Below, piece by piece: positions 1 through 5,508 of a stretch of DNA of 6,084 nucleotides. Below the pieces are notes generated by a model. That model had not been told where the DNA came from, searched no databases, and saw only the letters and a list, made by a program, of their open reading frames with translations. A program made the translations under genes and the position numbers. Position 1 is the first letter of the stretch, and every line of letters begins with the position of its first letter. The stretch is taken from assembly GCA_022837365.1 (NCBI GenBank), contig JALHHV010000092.1, positions 1-6,084 on the forward strand, given 5' to 3'. Source of the stretch: Desulfovibrio sp. (GTDB taxonomy: Bacteria > Desulfobacterota > Desulfovibrionia > Desulfovibrionales > Desulfovibrionaceae).

Positions 1-189
1 GGCTGCCTGCTCGACGTGGGGCACTTCGCCCTTGAAGAGGAAATGATGCGCCGCTTCGCCGACGGCCTGCGCGCCGCGCTGCCCGGCCTGCCCGTGCATT
101 TCCTGCCATCCAGCGATCCATTGCGGCTGCACCTGCCCGCCTCGCCCACGGGCACGGGCGGCGGCCGCGTTCCGGAACATCCGGCCTAA
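1..189 (+). CDS. Nif3-like (DUF34) dinuclear metal-centre protein, C-terminal fragment
   Basis: Reading frame 1 is open from the window edge to a TAA stop at 187-189 and gives the last 62 residues of a protein that starts outside the window. The stretch LDVGHFALEEEMMRRFADGL, followed by an L-P-V-x-F-L-P-S-S-D-P segment, resembles the C-terminus of Nif3/YbgI (DUF34) proteins. In that family a D-x-G-H-F/Y-x-x-E motif supplies His and Glu ligands to a two-metal site; here these would be the H and E of GHFALEE. The last 15 or so residues are Gly/Pro-rich and look like a species-specific tail. Family members are cytoplasmic oligomers of uncertain biochemical role. The gene is 18 bases upstream of the zinc-ribbon gene, a pairing seen often in bacterial genomes, so the two are probably co-transcribed. 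The family call rests on a short motif only. Confidence 0.72.
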   Translation, partial: GCLLDVGHFALEEEMMRRFADGLRAALPGLPVHFLPSSDPLRLHLPASPTGTGGGRVPEHPA

Positions 190-199
190 CCCGCATTTC

Positions 200-205
200 A
201 GGAGG
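200..205 (+). promoter_or_regulatory. Strong Shine-Dalgarno that bears on the start of the zinc-ribbon gene
   Basis: A full AGGAGG lies at 200-205. It is only 2 bases from the ATG at 208 but 8 bases from the in-frame TTG at 214, which is near-ideal spacing. With the TTG start the protein begins M-S-L-Y-L-K-Q instead of M-T-L-S-L-Y-L. Initiation at TTG 214 is therefore plausible; the ATG remains possible if only the AGGA part of the site is used. Confidence 0.6.
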
Positions 206-207
206 AT

Positions 208-957
208 ATGACGTTGAGCCTCTATCTCAAGCAGATCGAACAGCTTGTCGCCCTGCAGAAGGTGGACGACCACATCTACGGCATCAAGGCGGAGCTCAAG
301 AACGCGCCGCAGGAAGTGGAAGGGTTGCAGCAGCGCTTCGACGTCCTGGAGGAACAGCGCAACCGCCTCCTCGACAAGCTGACCCACCTGAAGGAGCAGG
401 AAAAGCGCCTCGGCACCGAGATCGAGGACGATTCCCTGCGCATCAAGAAGAGCAAGTCCAAGCTCATGCTCGTGGGGAACACCAAGGAATACCACGCCAT
501 GATGCGCGAAATGGACAACATGGAAAAGATGAACCGCTCGCGCGAAGAGGAAAAGCTCGCCCTGGCCGAGGAACTTCAGCGCCAGACCGAGGCCATGGCC
601 GAAATGGACGAGCGCTACACCGCCCTCAAGGCCGACCTGGAAACCAAAAAGGCCAGCCTGGACGCACGCCTGGCCGAAGCGGGCGCGGGCCTGGCCGACC
701 TGGAATCCCAGCGCAGCGCCGCGGGCAAGGAAGTGCCCCCGCCCGTGCTGAGCCGGTACGAGTTCATCCGCCAGCGGCTGGAAAACCCGGTCATCGTGCC
801 CGTGGACAAGGGCGTGTGCTCCGGCTGCCACATCGCCATCCCGCCGCAGAGCTACATCGAGTTGCAGAAGGGCCACCAGATCCTCAGTTGCCCCAACTGC
901 CAACGCCTCATCTACTGGAGCGAACACTTCTGCGTGGAAACCCCGGCCGCCGAATAG
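208..957 (+). CDS. Coiled-coil and C4 zinc-ribbon protein (DUF164 / CdsZ / FlgZ-like)
   Basis: This 249-residue protein has two parts. Residues of about 10-180 form a long charged helical region rich in E, K, R, Q and L, typical of an antiparallel coiled coil. Residues 204-231 form a zinc ribbon with C204-x-x-C207 (CSGC) and C228-x-x-C231 (CPNC), followed by a short aromatic tail (LIYW). Length, order and spacing match the DUF164 family. Characterised relatives include Helicobacter HP0958 (FlgZ), which binds RpoN and flagellin mRNA, and chlamydial CT398 (CdsZ), which binds RpoN and secretion-apparatus proteins. A role as a protein or RNA adaptor is therefore an inference; no enzymatic motif is visible. 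No signal peptide or membrane segment is seen, so it is cytoplasmic. The start may be TTG 214 rather than ATG 208, because the AGGAGG at 200-205 suits the former better. The gene follows the Nif3-like gene by 18 bases and ends 23 bases before rnpB. Confidence 0.9.
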   Translation: MTLSLYLKQIEQLVALQKVDDHIYGIKAELKNAPQEVEGLQQRFDVLEEQRNRLLDKLTHLKEQEKRLGTEIEDDSLRIKKSKSKLMLVGNTKEYHAMMREMDNMEKMNRSREEEKLALAEELQRQTEAMAEMDERYTALKADLETKKASLDARLAEAGAGLADLESQRSAAGKEVPPPVLSRYEFIRQRLENPVIVPVDKGVCSGCHIAIPPQSYIELQKGHQILSCPNCQRLIYWSEHFCVETPAAE

Positions 958-980
958 GCCGGGACGCCGCGCATCCACTT

Positions 981-1347
<367 letters not shown>

Positions 1348-1360
1348 CATTGATTTTGAT

Positions 1361-1431
1361 CGGGGAGGGGACCCTTTGAAAAGGGTCTCCCTCCCCGAAC
1401 CCCTCCCCCCCAAACTTTTCCATTGGGGGGT
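1361..1431 (+). repeat. Palindromic unit A (hairpin, C-rich spacer, AAACTTTT, G-run)
   Basis: The unit begins with a hairpin whose arms are 1361-1377 and 1380-1397, 17 base pairs with T1388 bulged and a core of TTTGAAAA at 1375-1382. A C-rich spacer follows, then AAACTTTT at 1412-1419 and a G-run at 1425-1430. The same order of parts, on the opposite strand, recurs at 1496-1567. The stems differ in sequence but both stay paired, which points to conservation of RNA or DNA structure. It lies just after rnpB, and its C-run and G-run also form the stem of the rnpB terminator. Confidence 0.75.
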
Positions 1432-1438
1432 TCTTTTT
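1406..1438 (+). terminator. Intrinsic terminator of rnpB
   Basis: CCCCCCAA at 1406-1413 pairs perfectly with TTGGGGGG at 1423-1430 around a 9-base loop. The stem is followed directly by TTCTTTTT at 1431-1438, the classic GC stem plus U-tract. It lies 59 bases after the rnpB 3' helix. The larger hairpin at 1361-1397 precedes it and lacks its own T-run, so transcripts likely end near 1438 and are then trimmed back. Confidence 0.85.
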
Positions 1439-1495
1439 GGTGCAAATGGGGCGCAAAGAGACGGCGAAACGCAAAAGCCACTGCCTCACCTCCTT

Positions 1496-1567
1496 ACCCC
1501 CGATTAAAAAGTTTGCGGGATGGGGGGTGCGGGGGGAAGGGGGCTTTTCAAAGCCCCCTTCCCCCCG
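1496..1567 (-). repeat. Palindromic unit B, inverted copy of unit A
   Basis: Read on the minus strand, this stretch has the same parts as unit A in the same order. First comes a hairpin (arms 1550-1567 and 1530-1547 in + coordinates, 18 perfect base pairs) with the same TTTGAAAA core at 1552-1545. A C-rich spacer follows, then AAACTTTTT, then a G-run (complement of 1496-1501). It lacks the strong T-run seen after unit A. It sits 46 bases upstream of the ispDF start, so an ispDF transcript that begins upstream of it would carry a very stable hairpin in its leader. It could act as a terminator for minus-strand transcription, but no minus-strand gene is evident nearby. Confidence 0.72.
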
Positions 1568-1613
1568 TATCTTTCCCCTTCTTACAGTTCCACTTCACAT
1601 CCAAGGATCTCAC

Positions 1614-2927
1614 ATGCACGCATGGGCCATCGTTCTCGCGGCGGGCAGCGGCACCCGGCTGGCGTCGGCCGGGCTGGCCACGGCCAAGCAGTTCATCGAG
1701 CACCGGGGCGCGCCGCTGTACTGGCGCTCGGCGCGGACGTTCGCGTCGGTGGCGCGGGTGCGCGGGCTGGTGTTCGTGTTTCCGCAGGACAGGCTGGAGG
1801 CCGAGCGGGAACGCCTGACGGCGCTGGACGCGGGGCGCGCGCTGGGCGTGCCGTGGCGGGCGGTGGCGGGCGGCGCGCTGCGGCAGGATTCGGTGGCGGC
1901 GGGTCTTGCGGCCTTGCCGCGTGAATGTGATGCGGTGCTGGTGCACGACGCGGCCCGCCCGTTCGCCACGGCCGCGCTGTCCAACGCGGTGCTCGACGCG
2001 CTGGCCGCAGGCGCGCCGGGCGTGGTGCCGGGCGTCGCGGTGACGGACACCATCAAACAAACGGAACACGGCCTGGTCACCCATACCCCGGACAGGTCCG
2101 GGCTGGTGGCGGTGCAGACCCCGCAGGGCTTCGCCCTGACCCCGCTGCGGCAGGCCCACGAGCGCGCCCACGCCGAAGGCTGGACCGTCACCGACGACGC
2201 GGCCCTGCTGGAACGTTGCGGCCTGCCCGTACACATGGTGGCCGGAGAGGCCGCCAACGCCAAGATCACCACGCCGGAGGACCTGGCCATGCTGGACGAC
2301 GACACCGCCCGCGACCCGTGGGACGCGCGCAAGGGGCAGGCCCGCCTGATCCCCTGCACCGGCTGGGGCTACGACGTGCACCGCTACGCGCGGCAGGAAG
2401 ACACCGGCCGCCCCGCCCGCCCCATGAAACTGGGCGGCGTGCCCATTCCCGGCGGGCCGGAGGTGGTGGCCCATTCCGACGGCGACGTGCTGCTGCACGC
2501 CCTCACCGATGCCCTGCTGGGATGCGTCGGGGGCGGCGACATCGGCCAGCACTTCCCGGATACCAACGCCGCGCTGGACAACGCCAACTCCGCCGTGCTG
2601 CTGGACGAGGTGCTGCGCCTGACGCGCGCGGCGGGGCTCGAGATCACCAACGTGGACCTGACCATCATCGCGCAGGTGCCCCGGCTGGCCCCGTGGCGCG
2701 AGCAGATCCGCCGCAACATCTGCCGCCTGCTGGCGCTGGACGAGACCATGGTGAACGTGAAGGCCACCACCGAGGAAAAGCTGGGCTTCACCGGCGAGAA
2801 GAAGGGCCTGAAGGCCGTGGCCGCCGTCACCGGCCTGCGGCCCGTGCGGGCCGGACGCCCCGGTGATTCCAGCAATGGCGGAGACGCCGGGGACGCCGGG
2901 GGCACAGGCCCCACCGGCAGCGCCTGA
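1614..2927 (+). CDS. ispDF: Bifunctional IspD/IspF (MEP cytidylyltransferase / MECDP synthase)
   Basis: This 437-residue cytoplasmic fusion enzyme carries out two steps of the MEP isoprenoid pathway. The IspD half (about 1-225) couples 2-C-methyl-D-erythritol 4-phosphate to CTP. The IspF half (about 248-410) cyclises CDP-ME 2-phosphate to MECDP with release of CMP; the step between them needs a separate IspE. IspD marks are AAGSGTR with R15, K25 (AKQF), HDAARPF at 111-117, VQTPQGF at 167-173, TDD at 193-195 and K217 in NAKITTPEDL. IspF marks are GWGYDVH with D254 and H256, AHSDGDVLLH with H287 and H295 (metal ligands D254, H256, H295), GDIGQHFPDT and KATTEEKLGFTGE. The ATG at 1614 has AAGGA at 1603-1607, 6 bases away, and gives the normal IspD N-terminus. 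The frame stays open upstream to 1437, but that stretch crosses the terminator and hairpin B. The last 30 or so residues form a Gly/Asp-rich tail absent from ordinary IspF. Confidence 0.97.
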   Translation: MHAWAIVLAAGSGTRLASAGLATAKQFIEHRGAPLYWRSARTFASVARVRGLVFVFPQDRLEAERERLTALDAGRALGVPWRAVAGGALRQDSVAAGLAALPRECDAVLVHDAARPFATAALSNAVLDALAAGAPGVVPGVAVTDTIKQTEHGLVTHTPDRSGLVAVQTPQGFALTPLRQAHERAHAEGWTVTDDAALLERCGLPVHMVAGEAANAKITTPEDLAMLDDDTARDPWDARKGQARLIPCTGWGYDVHRYARQEDTGRPARPMKLGGVPIPGGPEVVAHSDGDVLLHALTDALLGCVGGGDIGQHFPDTNAALDNANSAVLLDEVLRLTRAAGLEITNVDLTIIAQVPRLAPWREQIRRNICRLLALDETMVNVKATTEEKLGFTGEKKGLKAVAAVTGLRPVRAGRPGDSSNGGDAGDAGGTGPTGSA

Positions 2928-3102
2928 CGCCCGCACACACGGCATCCCCGCCCTGCCCATGGGGCTTGCGCGGGCGCGGGCCACATAGTACAAACCCGAA
3001 GGTTTGCCTTCCATCCCCTTGAACACACGAACAATACGGGCCTGCGCCAGCGCCCGTGCGCCGTACCTGCCGTGACGGGCCGGGCGGAACGCGCGGAATG
3101 AC

Positions 3103-3123
3103 GTGGCGGCCACGGTCCGCCAC
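3103..3123 (+). promoter_or_regulatory. Hairpin directly upstream of the acyl-CoA ligase start codon
   Basis: GTGGCGG at 3103-3109 pairs with CCGCCAC at 3117-3123 around a 7-base loop, ending 5 bases before the ATG at 3129. The place where a Shine-Dalgarno would sit is inside the 3' arm, and no AGGA- or GGAG-like sequence is seen there. It may restrain translation, but in such GC-rich DNA a 7-bp stem can arise by chance. The rest of the 2928-3128 spacer shows no clear promoter or terminator. Confidence 0.35.
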
Positions 3124-3128
3124 CACGT

Positions 3129-4880
3129 ATGACCGAACCCAACACCTCCGCCGATTTCCCCTGGCTGGCCAGCTACGACGCGGGCGTCCCCGCCCACATC
3201 AGCTACGAAACCTATCCGCTGTTCACCCTGCTGGACAGGGCGGCGGAACGCACGCCCCGCCGTACGGCCATCGCCTTCCGCAACTACCGCATCAGCTACG
3301 CCAAACTCCGCCAACTGGCGGAGGTCATGGCCGCCAACCTGCGCGCCCAGGGCGTGCGGCGCGGCGACAAGGTGTCGATCATGCTGCCCAACCTGCCGCA
3401 GACGGTCATCGCCTTCTGGGCGGTGCTGAAGGCGGGCGGCGTGGTGGTGATGACCAACCCGCTGTACATGGAAAAGGAACTGGTCCACCAGATCCACGAT
3501 TCCGGCGCGCGGTTCATGATCGCCCTCGACCTGGTGTGGCCCAAGATCGAACCCCTGCGCGACAGGCTGGGCATCGACAAGTACTTCCTCACCCGCATCG
3601 GCGACGGGTTGGCCTTTCCGCTCAACCTGCTGTACGCCTTCAAGGCCAAGCGCGAGGGCACCTGGCGCGACCTGCCCTTCGACGGCAGGCACGTGCTGCC
3701 GTGGAAAACCCTGCTCAAGGGCAAGGCCCGCTATTCCACCACCACGTGCAACCCCACCGACGACCTGGCCGTGTTGCAGTACACCGGCGGCACCACCGGC
3801 ATTTCCAAGGGGGTCATGCTGACGCACCACAACATGTCGGTGAACGTGCAGCAGATCACCACCATCCTTGGCGACGCCTGCCACATGGACCACTGTTTCC
3901 TGGGCCTGATGCCCTACTTCCATGTCTACGGGCTGACCACCTGCCTCACCCTGCCCACGGCCCTTTCGGCCACCGTCGTGCCCTTCCCGCGCTACGTTCC
4001 GCGCGACGTGCTGGTGGGCATCCAGAAGCACAAGCCCACCATCTTCCCCGGCGCGCCCTCCATCTACATCTCGCTGATGCAGCAGAAGGAGGTGGGCGAC
4101 TACGACCTGACCTCCATCCGCTACTGCATCTCGGGCTCCGCGCCCATGCCGGTGGAGCACATCAAGCGGTTCAGGGAACTCACCGGCGCGCAGGTCATCG
4201 AGGGCTTCGGCCTGACCGAGGCATCGCCGGTCACCCACCTGAACCCCATCCACGGGGTGAGCAAGCCCGGCTCCATCGGCATCCCCTTCCCGGACACCGA
4301 GGCGCGCATCGTGGACATGGAAGTGGGCCTGGTGCCGCTGCCCGCGGGCAAGGTGGGCGAACTGATCATCCGTGGCCCGCAGGTCATGAAGGGTTACTGG
4401 AACCGCCCGGACGAAACCGCCAACACCCTGCGCAATGGCTGGCTGTACACCGGCGACATCGCCACCATGGACGAGGACGGCTACTTCAGCATCGTGGACC
4501 GCAAGAAGGACATGTTCCTGGTGGGCGGCTACAACGTCTACCCGCGCGAGATCGACGAGGTGCTGCACGAGCACCCCAGGGTCAAGGAAGCGGTGACCGT
4601 GGGCGTGCCCCACCCCACGCGCGGCGAGATCATCAAGGCCTTCGTGGTGGTGAAGCCCGGCGAAAAGCTGACCAAGGCCGAGGTGGTGGCCCACTGCCGC
4701 GAAAAGCTGGCCAGCTACAAGGTGCCCAAGCAGGTGGAATTCCGCGACGACCTGCCCAAGACCGTGGTGGGCAAGGTGCTGCGCCGCATCCTGCGCGCCG
4801 AGGAAGAAGAAAAGCTGAAGGCGGAACTGGCCGCGTCACCGGCGGACACCGCCGCTTCGGACGAGGACGGGGCGCAGTAG
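3129..4880 (+). CDS. Long-chain acyl-CoA ligase (FadD-like, AMP-forming)
   Basis: This 583-residue member of the ANL adenylate-forming superfamily likely activates a fatty acid with ATP to acyl-AMP and then transfers it to CoA. The N-terminus (WLASYDAGVPAHI, then YPLFTLLDRAAER) is of the FadD type. The P-loop is YTGGTTGISKG at 218-228. The adenine-binding motif is GFGLTEASPVT from 359, with E364. YTGD is at 440-443, with D443 as the probable ribose ligand. DRKKDM at 457-462 is the hinge, followed by GGYNVYPREIDE. The C-terminal catalytic lysine is K549 in VVGKVLRR. All key residues are present and the length is normal for FadD, so the enzyme should be active; chain-length preference cannot be read. 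It is probably cytoplasmic or loosely membrane-associated. An in-frame TGA at 3099-3101 and no intervening start codon fix the start at ATG 3129, although no good Shine-Dalgarno precedes it. dtd follows after 73 bases. Confidence 0.95.
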   Translation: MTEPNTSADFPWLASYDAGVPAHISYETYPLFTLLDRAAERTPRRTAIAFRNYRISYAKLRQLAEVMAANLRAQGVRRGDKVSIMLPNLPQTVIAFWAVLKAGGVVVMTNPLYMEKELVHQIHDSGARFMIALDLVWPKIEPLRDRLGIDKYFLTRIGDGLAFPLNLLYAFKAKREGTWRDLPFDGRHVLPWKTLLKGKARYSTTTCNPTDDLAVLQYTGGTTGISKGVMLTHHNMSVNVQQITTILGDACHMDHCFLGLMPYFHVYGLTTCLTLPTALSATVVPFPRYVPRDVLVGIQKHKPTIFPGAPSIYISLMQQKEVGDYDLTSIRYCISGSAPMPVEHIKRFRELTGAQVIEGFGLTEASPVTHLNPIHGVSKPGSIGIPFPDTEARIVDMEVGLVPLPAGKVGELIIRGPQVMKGYWNRPDETANTLRNGWLYTGDIATMDEDGYFSIVDRKKDMFLVGGYNVYPREIDEVLHEHPRVKEAVTVGVPHPTRGEIIKAFVVVKPGEKLTKAEVVAHCREKLASYKVPKQVEFRDDLPKTVVGKVLRRILRAEEEEKLKAELAASPADTAASDEDGAQ

Positions 4881-4884
4881 GCCC

Positions 4885-4902
4885 GTCCGCCGCGCGGCGG
4901 AC
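4885..4902 (+). repeat. Perfect 18-base palindrome between the acyl-CoA ligase gene and dtd
   Basis: GTCCGCCGCGCGGCGGAC is self-complementary over 9-base arms and starts 5 bases after the ligase stop codon. As RNA it would fold as a 7-bp stem with a GCGC loop. No T-run follows, so it is not a standard intrinsic terminator. It could stabilise the upstream mRNA 3' end or cause pausing; a protein-binding site is also possible. Confidence 0.4.
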
Positions 4903-4953
4903 AGAGGCCCGCGACCTGGCCCGGCCACGGCACCCACGTCAAAGGAAACGGCC

Positions 4954-5508
4954 ATGCGACTGCTGTTGCAACGGGCGCGCCGGGGATCGGTGGCGGTGGA
5001 CGGAGAAACCGTGGCCGCCATCGGGCCGGGGCTGGTGGTGCTGGCGGGCTTCGGCCCGCGCGACACCGGCGCGCTGCCCGGCGAGCCCCGCTGGGTGGGC
5101 ATGATCGACAGGCTGCTGGACCTGCGCGTGTTTCCCGACGACGCGGGAAAGATGAACGTGGGCCTGCGTGAATGGACCGTGCCGCAGGACATGCGCGGCG
5201 CGGGCGGGACCGGCGTCATTCCGGGCGCGCCCTTGGGCGAACTGCTGCTGGTGCCCCAGTTCACCCTGCACGCCGACTGCCGCAAGGGCCGCCGCCCGTC
5301 GTTTTCCTCCGCCGCGCCGCCCGCCGTGGCCGCACGGCTTTTCGACCAACTGACCGCCGATATTGACGCACGCCTGCCGGGGCGGGTACGCTGTGGCATC
5401 TTCGCGGCCGACATGGACGTGTCCCTCGTCAACTGGGGGCCGGTGACCATCTGGTTGAGCGACGACGACCTCTTTCCGGAGCGGCGACCACCCCATGGCG
5501 GCGGATGA
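4954..5508 (+). CDS. dtd: D-aminoacyl-tRNA deacylase (DTD), enlarged form
   Basis: The product hydrolyses D-aminoacyl-tRNAs (and, in the family, glycyl-tRNA-Ala), keeping D-amino acids out of translation; DTD works as a cytoplasmic homodimer with an RNA-based active site. Family marks are MRLLLQRARRGSVAVDGE at the N-terminus, LRVFPDDAGKMN ending at N68, VPQFTLHAD at 100-108, RKGRRPSFSSAAPP, FAADMDVSLVN and NWGPVT at 160-165, with the Gly-cisPro pair G162-P163. It has 184 residues against about 145-150 for E. coli-type DTD. Roughly 19 extra residues lie between KMN and the PQFT motif (about 72-93, rich in Gly and Pro), and there is a C-terminal tail of about 15. The usual SQFT motif reads P101-QFT, so the first Ser is replaced by Pro. 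AAGGA at 4942-4946, 7 bases before the ATG, supports the start. The gene's end overlaps the next gene by 14 bases. Confidence 0.94.
   Translation: MRLLLQRARRGSVAVDGETVAAIGPGLVVLAGFGPRDTGALPGEPRWVGMIDRLLDLRVFPDDAGKMNVGLREWTVPQDMRGAGGTGVIPGAPLGELLLVPQFTLHADCRKGRRPSFSSAAPPAVAARLFDQLTADIDARLPGRVRCGIFAADMDVSLVNWGPVTIWLSDDDLFPERRPPHGGG

Noticed and set aside
888..916. Possible sigma-70 promoter for rnpB: TTGCCC and TCTACT spaced by 17 bases
   Set aside because: Only 4 of 6 positions match in each box. It lies inside the zinc-ribbon coding sequence and would place the start about 60 bases before the P1 helix. It is not distinguishable from chance.
1545..1573. Possible ispDF promoter: TTTTCA and TATCTT spaced by 17 bases
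   Set aside because: Each box matches at only 4 of 6 positions, and the -35 box falls in the loop of hairpin B. Suggestive at most.
1437..1613. N-terminal extension of ispDF to an upstream ATG at 1437
   Set aside because: The extra 59 residues overlap the end of the rnpB terminator and hairpin B and have no protein-like features. ATG 1614 has a well-placed AAGGA and yields the standard IspD N-terminus.
3004..3041. Possible promoter upstream of the acyl-CoA ligase (TTGCCT or TTGAAC with AT-richer sequence downstream)
   Set aside because: No -10-like box occurs at 16-18 bases from either -35 candidate.
1548..4694. A 1048-codon open frame on the minus strand across ispDF and the acyl-CoA ligase gene
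   Set aside because: It lies antisense to two genes with complete family motifs. Its translation is His/Gly/Ala/Val-rich without recognisable domains, as expected when GC-rich codons are read on the other strand. It also crosses an intergenic spacer and ends in hairpin B.
3056..5104. A 682-codon plus-strand frame overlapping the acyl-CoA ligase and dtd
   Set aside because: It is the +1 or +2 shadow of two genes with intact motifs. Its product is Arg/His/Gly/Pro-rich and resembles no known protein.
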